Assembly (NCBI RefSeq): GCF_017874615.1
Contig: NZ_JAGIKV010000012.1
Location: 124,001 to 188,000 of the forward strand
Reading direction: 5' to 3'
Length of the DNA stretch: 64,000 nucleotides
Source: Paenibacillus xylanexedens
GTDB taxonomy: Bacteria > Bacillota > Bacilli > Paenibacillales > Paenibacillaceae
The notes under the pieces are model-generated. The model was not told the origin of the DNA, ran no database searches, and was given only the letters and a program-made list of their open reading frames with translations. Below, in pieces: positions 8,308-16,074 of this stretch (the first letter of the stretch is position 1; each line of letters starts with the position of its first letter). A program made the translations under genes and the position numbers.

Positions 8308-9195
8308 CTAAAATTTAGCCTGAATTTCTTTTAAAAACAAATCCGCAGCAGTCGAAAAGACCTGATGTTTTTTCCAAACGATATTTAAGCCAGATTCAAG
8401 TCTTGGCTCTAGAGGTCTGAAGCAAAGATCGCTTTCACTGGACGTATTCACTATTTTATCTAGTGTTAATGCATAACCAATGCCTTCTTCAACCATAATG
8501 GCAGCATTATATGCAAGATTGTATGTAGTTACGACGTTTAATTTGTCAAAATCTTCACCAAACCAATCCGCAAACTCATTTTTCGAAAATGTCTGCTTCA
8601 TTGACTGTCGCGAACAGATCAGTGGAACATGTAATAAGTCTGTAGATCGAATCGTATCTTTGGAGGCGAGTCGACTTTCTTTTCTCATGACCACTCCCCA
8701 AACATCCTTGTCGGAGAAATTGATATAGTTATATTTGGAAACATCCGCTGGCTGGATTAGAATACCGAAATCAAGGAGTCCCTTGTCAAGCCGCTCAGTT
8801 ACATCATCTTCGTTACCGCTGTATAGGTGATAGCGTATATTGGGATATTTATTCTGTACGTCTTTTGCCACTCTTGCAATCTGTTTCATGGCTTCCGTTT
8901 CTCCACCGCCTATATAAATATCTCCACTTATGCTTTCTTCCATGGATTCAAATTCTGCCTCTAATTTATCGACCATACCCACAATTTCTTCAGCCCTATT
9001 TCTTAAAAGCATACCTTCATCTGTGAGAACAATACTGTAACTACTGCGAATAAATAATTTCTTTCCCAACTCTTGTTCAAGGTCTTTCAATTGTCTGGAC
9101 AAGGTGGGCTGCGTAACATGCAAGAAATCAGCAGCGCGTGTAATACTTCCTTCTCTGGCGACCGTAAGAAAATAACGCAATACTCTAATCTCCAT
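8308..9195 (-). CDS. LysR-family transcriptional regulator
   Basis: 295 residues. The N-terminal winged helix-turn-helix (MEIRVLRYFLTVAREGSITRAADFLHVTQPTLSRQLKDLE) is followed by a periplasmic-binding-protein-like effector domain. An AGGAG site lies upstream of the start. It diverges from a deleted SDR gene and an MFS pump, and the space between holds a perfect CATAAC-TT-GTTATG palindrome. It is clearly paralogous to the LysR at 31418-32299, which sits beside a paralogous MFS pump. Confidence 0.93.
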   Translation of the reverse strand: MEIRVLRYFLTVAREGSITRAADFLHVTQPTLSRQLKDLEQELGKKLFIRSSYSIVLTDEGMLLRNRAEEIVGMVDKLEAEFESMEESISGDIYIGGGETEAMKQIARVAKDVQNKYPNIRYHLYSGNEDDVTERLDKGLLDFGILIQPADVSKYNYINFSDKDVWGVVMRKESRLASKDTIRSTDLLHVPLICSRQSMKQTFSKNEFADWFGEDFDKLNVVTTYNLAYNAAIMVEEGIGYALTLDKIVNTSSESDLCFRPLEPRLESGLNIVWKKHQVFSTAADLFLKEIQAKF

Positions 9196-9254
9196 CGTAA
9201 CTCCTCCTTTATCCTTTATATTCTACAATAAACCTTACAGAAATGCCTTTCAAG

Positions 9255-9268
9255 CATAACTTGTTATG
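9255..9268. promoter_or_regulatory. LysR-type operator candidate
   Basis: A perfect palindrome CATAAC-TT-GTTATG in the divergent space between the LysR gene and the SDR remnant/MFS unit. The position fits a LysR recognition site. Confidence 0.45.
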
Positions 9269-9352
9269 AGATATGAGTATTTGCTATGTGGTGTATAAAC
9301 GCTAAACTAAAAAGCAAGGCAACTGGAGAAGAAATTGAAAGGAATGAATGAT

Positions 9353-9517
9353 ATGGATAAGAAAAAGGTATGGTTTATCACTGGCGCTGGTCGAGGTATG
9401 GGCACTACTATTGCGAAGGCTGCTTTAACTGCTGATGCAGAGCAGAAAATTGCCAACCTTCAGTTAGAGATCAATGCTTACCGGGATCTCTCTAAATCCA
9501 TGGCATATGAGAACTAA
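9353..9517 (+). pseudogene. Internally deleted short-chain dehydrogenase (SDR) remnant
   Basis: A 54-residue frame made of the two ends of an SDR enzyme. Residues 1-27 carry the start of the Rossmann fold with a recognisable nucleotide-binding motif (VWFITGAGRGMG). The last 25 (EQKIANLQLEINAYRDLSKS) match the usual C-terminal helix of the KVWFITGASRG-type SDR family. A full family member has about 280 residues, so about 220, including the catalytic Tyr and Lys, are missing by an in-frame deletion near 9430-9440. The ribosome binding site is intact. The stop overlaps the start of the MFS gene. LysR-SDR divergent pairs are common, so this was probably the regulator's original target. Confidence 0.7.
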
Positions 9518-10685
9518 ACGAAATCACCTGCTTGTATTCATTCTGACCTTTGGTGTATTCAGTATTTTAAATACGGAGATGGGCGTAATCGGAATCTTGC
9601 CTTTGATTGCAGAACATTACGAGGTCAGTATCTCAACCGCTGGTTTGATCGTGAGTCTTTTTGCGCTTGCGGTTGCTGTATCTGGCCCCATTTTACCCTT
9701 ATTATTTTCGGGCATGAACCGCAAGCATGTTATGTTGTTCGTACTTGGCATTTTTATTGTGGGCAGCCTGGTCTCCGCCATCACATCGAACTTTACGGTA
9801 TTGGTCATTGCACGTGTCGTTCCGGCTTTTTTCCATCCTGTCTATTGCTCATTGGCATTTACGGTCGCAGCGGCGTCAGTCCCCAAGGAAGAAGCGCCGA
9901 AGGCTGTGGCTAAAGTATTTGTAGGCGTGTCAGCAGGCATGGTACTTGGAGTACCCCTTTCGAGCTTGATTGCCACCAGCACATCGTTGTTCTATGCGAT
10001 GTTGTTCTTTGCCGCCGTAACGATCATCGCATTTGTAGCAACACTTCTTTTTGTGCCCTCAATGCCAGTTACGAAAAGAATCTCTATGGGTACTCATCTG
10101 TATGTATTGAGAAGATCCGTGATGTGGCTATCCATTGCTGGCGTGATTTTCATGAACGGAGCTGTATTTGGGGTCTATAGTTACCTTGCCGAGTTTCTGA
10201 AAACCGTGACAAGATATGACTGGAACACCGTCAGTGTGTTGTTATTTCTATATGGCTTGGCCAATATGGTTGGGAACATGATAGCAGGGAAACTGCTCGC
10301 TAATTTCCCTTTGAGAACGATCAAGATGTATCCCATTGCATTAATAACGGTATACATCTTGTTGTTCACCTTCGGACAATTCAGTGTGCCAACAGCCTTC
10401 CTTATTTTCATTTGGGGGATCATAGGAGGCATAGGGGGCAATATCACTCAATATTGGGTGGTATCGGCAGCACCAGAGGCACCCGAATTGTCGAATGGGA
10501 TCTTTCTAACCTCTTCCAACCTGGGAACAACACTTGGTGCTAGTGTATGTGGACTAATCGTAACTGGAATAAGTACACAATATATTGTAGTTGGAGGAAT
10601 CGTGTTCCTTATCTTTAGTATCGTAACGAATTACTTCAGAATCTCCATGACTGGCCGATTCGAGGGCTCCAAAGTTGAAGGATAA
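9507..10685 (+). CDS. MFS transporter (DHA1-type, sugar/drug efflux)
   Basis: About 392 residues, twelve membrane helices, of the arabinose/chloramphenicol-exporter-like DHA1 group. The N-terminus NHLLVFILTFGVFSILNTEMGVIGILPL and the internal ARVVPAFFHPVYCSLAF are closely matched by the paralogue at 30154-31326. The start at 9507 is chosen by alignment with that paralogue. An upstream in-frame ATG (9474) lies inside the SDR remnant. No clear ribosome binding site precedes 9507, so translation may be coupled to the SDR remnant, whose stop it overlaps by 11 bases. Confidence 0.88.
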   Translation: MRTKRNHLLVFILTFGVFSILNTEMGVIGILPLIAEHYEVSISTAGLIVSLFALAVAVSGPILPLLFSGMNRKHVMLFVLGIFIVGSLVSAITSNFTVLVIARVVPAFFHPVYCSLAFTVAAASVPKEEAPKAVAKVFVGVSAGMVLGVPLSSLIATSTSLFYAMLFFAAVTIIAFVATLLFVPSMPVTKRISMGTHLYVLRRSVMWLSIAGVIFMNGAVFGVYSYLAEFLKTVTRYDWNTVSVLLFLYGLANMVGNMIAGKLLANFPLRTIKMYPIALITVYILLFTFGQFSVPTAFLIFIWGIIGGIGGNITQYWVVSAAPEAPELSNGIFLTSSNLGTTLGASVCGLIVTGISTQYIVVGGIVFLIFSIVTNYFRISMTGRFEGSKVEG

Positions 10686-10714
10686 AAGTCGGATGAAGTG
10701 ATAGGCGTTATACA

Positions 10715-11116
10715 TTACCGTTTCGGCATTTTGCTCTCATCCATATACAACAGGTTCCAGCGGTGACCGTCCAGGTCGGCAAATCCCGCGCCGTACATCC
10801 AGCCGTCTGTTTCACCCGGCTTGCCAAAGATGGTTCCTCCAGCTAATTCGACTTTTTTAATAAAAGCATCAACTTCTTCTCTGCTGTCAGCACCAATGGA
10901 AAATATCACTTCTGCGCTATGGGAAGTATCTGCGGTTTTGGCACCTGTAAATTTCTCAAACGTTGCATCCGGAAACAGTAGAATCGTTGTTGAGCCTATG
11001 ACAAGCTGGGCTCTCTCGTTGCCAACATTCTCCCCATGGAATCCAATCTCATTGAAAAAGGTAGTGGATTTCACAACATCTTTCACCGGCAGGTTCATCC
11101 AGATTTTTTGTGACAT
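10715..11116 (-). CDS. VOC-superfamily (glyoxalase/bleomycin-resistance-like) protein
   Basis: 133 residues containing paired beta-alpha-beta-beta-beta units (KIWMNLPVKDVVKSTTFFNEIGF early, GFADLDGHRWNLLYMDES late), the vicinal oxygen chelate fold. Proteins of this subgroup are usually small metalloenzymes or binding proteins. The specific reaction cannot be read. The start has an excellent AGGAGG site. A 9-bp inverted repeat lies just upstream. The gene is convergent with the MFS gene at 9507. Confidence 0.88.
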   Translation of the reverse strand: MSQKIWMNLPVKDVVKSTTFFNEIGFHGENVGNERAQLVIGSTTILLFPDATFEKFTGAKTADTSHSAEVIFSIGADSREEVDAFIKKVELAGGTIFGKPGETDGWMYGAGFADLDGHRWNLLYMDESKMPKR

Positions 11117-11129
11117 GGCAGTAGCCTCC

Positions 11130-11163
11130 TAGAGTATATTTTTGACACTCTTACTATACTCTA
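11130..11163. promoter_or_regulatory. Inverted repeat in the VOC promoter region
   Basis: Arms TAGAGTATA (11130-11138) and TATACTCTA (11155-11163), perfect over nine bases with a 16-base spacer, immediately upstream of the ribosome binding site of the minus-strand VOC gene. It is probably a regulator binding site. Confidence 0.5.
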
Positions 11164-11201
11164 CCTCAATTCAAAATTACATAATCAGTTCAAAAACCAA
11201 A

Positions 11202-11237
11202 CCAAAAGAGCAATCTCCAATGAGGTTGCTCTTTTGG
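11202..11237 (-). terminator. Intrinsic terminator of the SufR-like gene
   Basis: On the minus strand CCAAAAGAGCAA pairs with TTGCTCTTTTGG apart from one mismatch region around the loop, followed by a T-rich tract. It begins directly after the stop codon. Confidence 0.7.
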
Positions 11238-11897
11238 TCATGACTTATTTTGCCTAACGGTGTATACGCAGTTTCTTCCTCCGGCTAGAATGTATTCTCC
11301 CCGTTCAATATGAACATTATCGCCTAGAACCGTTTTGAATAAATGCAACTCATTCTTGCATAAACCGGTACATACCGCGGCCGCTTCACAGATCGGACAA
11401 TGCTTCTCAATGAATAGGAGACTACCATCATCCTGCTCCTTAACCTCGGCCATATAACCTTCATTGGTGCGAATTTCGGCCAATTTCTCCAATCTCTCTC
11501 TAACTCCTGATGAATCGCCAAGATGCTGAAGATATTGTTCTTGCATATTTTTATTTCGAACATCCAGCAGCTTGTCCAGCCCTTCAGTACCAAAAGCCTC
11601 TTTCATCGAATTGATGAGGCTGACGGATAAATCGGAATATCCACTTGGGAAAAAACGATTAGCCGCGGGAGTTAATATCCATAACTTGGTGGGGCGACCC
11701 ATGGGACGGGCTTCTTCCACAGTGGTAACCAACCCTTCTCCTTTTAGCGCATTCAGATGTTGACGAATAGCCATTCCGGATAACGAAAACTGAGAGGAGA
11801 GAGTGACAACATCCATTCCCCCGCGCTCTTTTAACAGATTAATAATTGCTCTCCGGGTACTGGTCGAGACATCCTTTTTGGTTTGATTTCCGCTCAT
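11238..11897 (-). CDS. SufR-like helix-turn-helix regulator with an Fe-S-type cysteine cluster
   Basis: 219 residues. The N-terminal winged helix (AIINLLKERGGMDVVTLSSQFSLSGMAIRQHLNALKGEGLV) is of the ArsR/DeoR-like type found in SufR. The C-terminal half has four cysteines as C-x2-C-x5-C-x3-C (residues 167, 170, 176, 180; HCPICEAAAVCTGLCKNE), the pattern of the SufR family, which binds an iron-sulfur cluster and represses Fe-S assembly genes. A good AGGAGG site precedes the start. It diverges from an operon encoding an MFS pump, HxlR, an IscA-like carrier and a HesB-like protein, with two palindromes between. Sensing Fe-S or redox state is inferred from the cysteines. Confidence 0.85.
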   Translation of the reverse strand: MSGNQTKKDVSTSTRRAIINLLKERGGMDVVTLSSQFSLSGMAIRQHLNALKGEGLVTTVEEARPMGRPTKLWILTPAANRFFPSGYSDLSVSLINSMKEAFGTEGLDKLLDVRNKNMQEQYLQHLGDSSGVRERLEKLAEIRTNEGYMAEVKEQDDGSLLFIEKHCPICEAAAVCTGLCKNELHLFKTVLGDNVHIERGEYILAGGRNCVYTVRQNKS

Positions 11898-11945
11898 GGT
11901 GCACCTCCTTGTGACGAACTGAATCTACATGACTAACTACATTTT

Positions 11946-11959
11946 AAACAAAAATGTTG
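11946..11959. promoter_or_regulatory. SufR-like operator candidate 1
   Basis: AAACA-AAAA-TGTTG, a near copy of the site at 11995-12008, with matching flanks, in the divergent space. It overlaps a possible -35 hexamer (TTGACA). Confidence 0.55.
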
Positions 11960-11994
11960 ACAAAGTCAAAGCCGAACTGTAGCTTATACATTAT

Positions 11995-12008
11995 AAACAA
12001 AAATGTTT
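11995..12008. promoter_or_regulatory. SufR-like operator candidate 2
   Basis: A perfect palindrome AAACA-AAAA-TGTTT, 49 bases from the first copy and in the same orientation. About 55 bases upstream of the MFS start. Confidence 0.55.
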
Positions 12009-12062
12009 ACTAAGTATCCGGATACGATGTATACATACCAATTTTCTTGGAGGTCACATTTC

Positions 12063-13421
12063 ATGTCGTCTAATCATCAAAGTATTTTCAGCCCGCGTTA
12101 TTTTGCACTAACCATAGGGATTATTTTATCAGTGATGGCCGTTGGATTTGAAGGTCTATCCGTAACCACCATTGCTCCTTCGATTGCTGGAGACTTGAAC
12201 GGCCTTAGCCTGTTCGGATGGATATTCAGTACCTATCTGCTTGCGCAGATTATCGGAACGCTGGTCGTCGGTCGAATCATTGATAAAAGAGGACCTGCAG
12301 CACCGTTCACTTTTGCACTTCTGTTGTTTATCGTAGGGCTGATCGCTGCCGCAACCGCAGGCGACATGTATACCATGATAGGATCACGGGCTCTACAGGG
12401 TTTGGGTGCCGGAGCTATGATGACTTGTGTGTATACAGCTATATCGTTAAGTTACCCGGATGAGTTGCGTGCCAAAATTCTTGGAGCATTTGGTACTGCC
12501 TATGTTCTTCCGTCCATGCTCGGTCCATATGTAGCAGGAGTTATCGCAGATCAGTGGTCCTGGCGCTTTGTTTTCTGGGGGATCTTACCTGTGCTGGTGG
12601 TTTCAGCATTGCTTAGTTTACCTGCCTTTAGGAAATTGAAAGTGCAGAAGACGGGAGGGGATAGCGGATATTCATCCACTTGGATGGCGTTACTCTTAAC
12701 GTTGGGTACAGGGATTTTCCTGGTTGGTCTAAGTAGGCTTCCGAGCATTATGGGATTTGTTTTAGTCATAATTGGCTTCGTATTGATGATATTTCCTCTC
12801 CGTAAATTGCTACCGAAGGGAACACTTACGTTGCGCAGAGGAATGCCAGCTATTTTGGCAACACGTGGATTGTTCTTCGCTGCTTATACCAGTACACAGA
12901 ATTTCCTGGTATTGGCTCTAATCGATGTGAAAGGAATTACACCTTCTCAGGCCGGATTAATTGTGGCGAGTGCTGCATTAAGTTGGTGTATCATTGCGTA
13001 TCTGCAAGGACGGTGGGATGCGGCAGATCAGGGCAGTGGACGTCATATGAGAATTATTCTTGGCGTATTGTTACTTGCCATAGGGATTGCCATCGTATTT
13101 TGGGTACCTGTTGTGACCGTTACCATTGCAGTTATTGGTCAGATCATTGCAGGAGTTGGTATTGGATTGGCGCATCCGATTAGTGGTGTTGTCGCATTTT
13201 CCCAAACGGGGGAAGAAGGCGTGGGCCAAACCTCGGCAAATCTGCAATTTGCAGATTCTTTTACACCTGGTGTAGTGATCGGCATTGGTGGTTCCATTCT
13301 TGTCGTGTGTCAGGCTGGCGGTATGTCACTTCAATCCGGCTTAATTGTAGCCATGGGTTTCCATCTCTTGTTGATCGTCACGAGTATCATTGCCAGCACT
13401 CGGATTTCACCACGCAGATGA
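12063..13421 (+). CDS. MFS transporter (EmrB/QacA-like drug exporter), first gene of a SufR-linked operon
   Basis: About 452 residues with 12-14 predicted membrane helices. IGTLVVGRIIDKRGPA is the MFS motif A region and GSRALQGLGAGAMMT is a motif-C-like stretch. The ATG at 12063 has GGAGG nine bases upstream. The upstream in-frame ATG at 12003 lies within the operator. It is related along its full length to the MFS protein at 14565-16004 (shared start TIGI.L...GFEGL..TTIA), so the two arose by duplication. Twelve bases separate it from the HxlR gene. The exported compound is unknown. Confidence 0.9.
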   Translation: MSSNHQSIFSPRYFALTIGIILSVMAVGFEGLSVTTIAPSIAGDLNGLSLFGWIFSTYLLAQIIGTLVVGRIIDKRGPAAPFTFALLLFIVGLIAAATAGDMYTMIGSRALQGLGAGAMMTCVYTAISLSYPDELRAKILGAFGTAYVLPSMLGPYVAGVIADQWSWRFVFWGILPVLVVSALLSLPAFRKLKVQKTGGDSGYSSTWMALLLTLGTGIFLVGLSRLPSIMGFVLVIIGFVLMIFPLRKLLPKGTLTLRRGMPAILATRGLFFAAYTSTQNFLVLALIDVKGITPSQAGLIVASAALSWCIIAYLQGRWDAADQGSGRHMRIILGVLLLAIGIAIVFWVPVVTVTIAVIGQIIAGVGIGLAHPISGVVAFSQTGEEGVGQTSANLQFADSFTPGVVIGIGGSILVVCQAGGMSLQSGLIVAMGFHLLLIVTSIIASTRISPRR

Positions 13422-13433
13422 ATAAGAAAGTGG

Positions 13434-13781
13434 GTGTACAGACCATTGCTCACTGAAGATCCGAATAAACTATTTACAGCTTATCGCATCATCGGAACGA
13501 AATGGACGATCCATATTTTATGTGCTCTGTCTCAAGGCCCAAAGAGATTTGGTGAAATATTCGATAACATTCCTTCCATTTCCGAAATGATCCTCTCCAG
13601 ACGTTTAAAGGGTCTTCAACATGATCATTTGGTCAAAAGAACAATACGGACACGCCCTACACAAATTATTTATGAACTTACGCCAAAAGGAGCTGCTCTT
13701 GCGGCATTCATACCCTGTCTAATGGACTGGGATACCAAATTTCAAAATGATACCACCGGGAGGAATAAAGATGATCATTGA
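13434..13781 (+). CDS. HxlR-family transcriptional regulator
   Basis: 115 residues with a GTG start. A winged helix typical of HxlR (YRIIGTKWTIHILCALSQGPKRFGEI, SEMILSRRLKGLQHDHLVKR, YELTPKGAAL). Members respond to aldehydes, redox stress or drugs. Cysteines are at positions 30 (ILCALS) and about 94. It lies 12 bases after the MFS gene and overlaps the IscA-like gene by 11 bases, so it is co-transcribed with both. It may act with, or antagonise, the SufR-like regulator; this is inference. Confidence 0.88.
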   Translation: MYRPLLTEDPNKLFTAYRIIGTKWTIHILCALSQGPKRFGEIFDNIPSISEMILSRRLKGLQHDHLVKRTIRTRPTQIIYELTPKGAALAAFIPCLMDWDTKFQNDTTGRNKDDH

Positions 13782-14130
13782 GGTCAGTGATACAGCATCG
13801 GACAAAATCGTTGAGATCTTATCAAGTGCGGATATCCAAAATGCCTTCCTTAGAGTAGGCGTTGATGAAGGGGGATGCAGTGGTTTGTCTTATACCCTTA
13901 TCGTGGATGAACAGCAGGCAGAAGAAGACATTGTGTTAAATAAAAAGCAATTTAAAATATTGGTTCACGCAAACAGTATTCCATATATTGATGGTCTTAA
14001 GATTGACTATGAAGAGGGCGGAATGTTAGGCGGATTCACCATGAATAATCCAAATGCCAAAGTTTCATGTGGATGCGGGGCCAGTTTCAGAATGGCCAAT
14101 TATCGTGGCGAAGTGAAAAAATGTGATTAA
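13771..14130 (+). CDS. A-type Fe-S carrier (IscA/SufA/HesB family)
   Basis: 119 residues. The three conserved cysteines of A-type carriers are present: C36 in EGGCSGLSY and C100/C102 in VSCGCGASF. These proteins receive and hand on [2Fe-2S] or [4Fe-4S] clusters in the cytoplasm. The ATG at 13771 has GGGAGG eight bases upstream. Its first 11 bases overlap the HxlR gene. Finding it in a drug-pump operon under a SufR-like regulator, rather than in a suf operon, is unusual. Confidence 0.92.
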   Translation: MIIEVSDTASDKIVEILSSADIQNAFLRVGVDEGGCSGLSYTLIVDEQQAEEDIVLNKKQFKILVHANSIPYIDGLKIDYEEGGMLGGFTMNNPNAKVSCGCGASFRMANYRGEVKKCD

Positions 14131-14155
14131 TGAAGGAAGGAAGGAGTGCAGAGCA

Positions 14156-14443
14156 ATGATCTCATTTGTAGTATCTGAACAAGCAATCGATTCATTTAAG
14201 AATGAATGGGGATTGGAAGAGGACCAATATGTAAGGATTTACGCAAAATATGTCGGAGGAGGCTCCGATGCCTTTACAATTGGCATAAATGCGAGTGCTA
14301 CACCAGTCGATCCCGCATTGGTTCAATCCATTGGAGGATTTCATTTCTTTGTTGAAAAAACAGATGCCTGGATCCTGGAGGATGAACTTCTCCAAATTGA
14401 CTGTAATGAAGATGGCATATTTTCAAGCAAAATCTCCTATTGA
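14156..14443 (+). CDS. HesB/YneR-family small protein
   Basis: 96 residues. The pattern FVVSEQAIDSFKNEWGLEEDQYVRIYAKYVGGGSDAFTIGI fits the HesB/YadR/YfhF (YneR-like) group, which shares the A-type carrier fold but lacks the CxC metal ligands. Only one Cys (in QIDCNED) is present. The ATG at 14156 follows a GGAAGGAAGGAG stretch. It lies 25 bases after the A-type carrier gene and probably ends the operon. The role is unknown; the pairing with a true carrier suggests a partner or modulator. Confidence 0.85.
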   Translation: MISFVVSEQAIDSFKNEWGLEEDQYVRIYAKYVGGGSDAFTIGINASATPVDPALVQSIGGFHFFVEKTDAWILEDELLQIDCNEDGIFSSKISY

Positions 14444-14492
14444 ACATGGGAATCCTATTCTAGCCCATAATCTTACTTTTTAAACATTAAAC

Positions 14493-14521
14493 TTTACAAA
14501 GTATAACACTTCATGTATATT
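14493..14521 (+). promoter_or_regulatory. Promoter candidate for the second MFS gene
   Basis: TTTACA (14493-14498) and TATATT (14516-14521) with a 17-bp spacer. A CACTTC...GAAGTG inverted repeat (about 14507-14530) overlaps the -10 and could be an operator. Confidence 0.45.
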
Positions 14522-14564
14522 CAGGAAGTGAAAAGGTTTATTTTACCATAATATCCATCAAATT

Positions 14565-16004
14565 ATGGAGGTGTGGAAGACAAACAACAATCAGATTGGG
14601 ATTTTTGATGCTCAGTACAGGGCGCCTACAATTGGGATTATGCTGGTTCTGGCAACCGTAGCTTTTGAAGGACTGGCTATCACAACGATTGCCGCGAAAA
14701 TGGCACAAAGTTTAGAGGGTATTCATTTATACGGTTGGATCTTCAGCGCATTTTTGTTATCTCAGCTTATTGGAACTTTGGTTATGGGTCAGCAGATTGA
14801 CAAGCGCGGCGTTTTTACATCCATGCTGATATCTTTTAGTGTTTTTGTGTTAGGAACTGTGGTCTCCGCTATTTCTTTCGATATGCACATGCTTATTGCT
14901 GGAAGAGCCCTTCAAGGTTTTGGAGCGGGGGCCCTGATCACATGTGTTTATACCTGTGTGACGTTACATTATCCAGATACACTTCGTACTCAAATCCTGG
15001 CCGCATTCTCCCTGGCATTTGTCCTGCCTACCTTAATTGGACCTTATGCAGCAGGCCTTATAGCTTCCTACATCTCGTGGCGATATGTTTTCTGGATCGT
15101 TTTACCCTTGATTGGAATAGCGTTGAGTCTCACATTCCGTTCTTTTCGTAATTTGCAGCTTCAGCAAGATCTGACAGGTCAAGCGCGAGCAACCGACTCA
15201 AAGATTATGTATGCGATTCTGCTTGCCGTTGGAACGGGGCTGTTACTCACAGGCCTTGGTATGATAACCGATTGGAGAGGTATATTACTCAGTTTGGCTG
15301 GATTAGTCATCATGATCACACCAATGCGTAAATTGCTGCCTGTGGGCACTTTTTCGGTAAAAAAAGGATTGCCTGCTACTTTGGTTTCGAGAGGGCTATA
15401 TGTTGCTTGTTATTTTACAACGGAAAGTTTTGTGATCTTGGCACTAACCGAAGTGAAGGGGTTATCACCTGACCTTGCCGGCCTCATTGTAGCAGCAGGT
15501 TCTCTGAGCTGGTCCGCCGCAGCGTGGTTACAAGCCAAGCTTGATGCACGAGATCAAGGTCGTGCTCGAAAGGGTAGGGTCATGACGGGCATTGGGATTA
15601 TGATCGTTGGAACAGTACTTGTGATCCTGGCTCTTATTTTGACGGACGGCGGGATTATACTCATCCTTCTCTCACAAATGATTACAGGGTTTGGTGTTGG
15701 ATTGGCCAACCCTACAACAGCAGCCATTGCTTTACAACATGCCTTGCCCAGGAAAGAGGGAGAAATGTCCGCGAATCTGCAATTTGTGGATTCCTTCTAT
15801 ATGGGCGTAAGCATTGGAGTTGGTGGCGCTCTGATTGCCTTGTCCGAAACGTTACAGTGGGGCATATCGACAGGTGTTTTGATCGTGTTAACACTGCAAT
15901 TATTATGGGTCTTGTTAAGTTTCTTGGCATCACTACGAATTACCAAACTCGTTCATCAAGAACATCATCCAATCAACCAAGTGAAGGATAACATCTCCAT
16001 GTAA
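14565..16004 (+). CDS. MFS transporter, paralogue of the 12063 gene
   Basis: 479 residues with 12-14 helices. The same landmarks as its neighbour recur (GWIFSAFLLSQLIGTLVMGQQIDKRG, AGRALQGFGAGALITCVY, NPTTAAIALQ). The start is uncertain. The ATG at 14565 has no ribosome binding site before it. A strong GGAGG (14567-14571) lies just inside the frame but is followed by no canonical start at the right distance. The gene lies about 70 bases before the glycosyltransferase and probably shares a transcript with it. Confidence 0.88.
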   Translation: MEVWKTNNNQIGIFDAQYRAPTIGIMLVLATVAFEGLAITTIAAKMAQSLEGIHLYGWIFSAFLLSQLIGTLVMGQQIDKRGVFTSMLISFSVFVLGTVVSAISFDMHMLIAGRALQGFGAGALITCVYTCVTLHYPDTLRTQILAAFSLAFVLPTLIGPYAAGLIASYISWRYVFWIVLPLIGIALSLTFRSFRNLQLQQDLTGQARATDSKIMYAILLAVGTGLLLTGLGMITDWRGILLSLAGLVIMITPMRKLLPVGTFSVKKGLPATLVSRGLYVACYFTTESFVILALTEVKGLSPDLAGLIVAAGSLSWSAAAWLQAKLDARDQGRARKGRVMTGIGIMIVGTVLVILALILTDGGIILILLSQMITGFGVGLANPTTAAIALQHALPRKEGEMSANLQFVDSFYMGVSIGVGGALIALSETLQWGISTGVLIVLTLQLLWVLLSFLASLRITKLVHQEHHPINQVKDNISM

Positions 16005-16074
16005 CGGATGACGATCGCGTCGTTAAATACATCACGAAGAACGGGGGGACTAATTGCATTGGGAGGTGGGTAAG

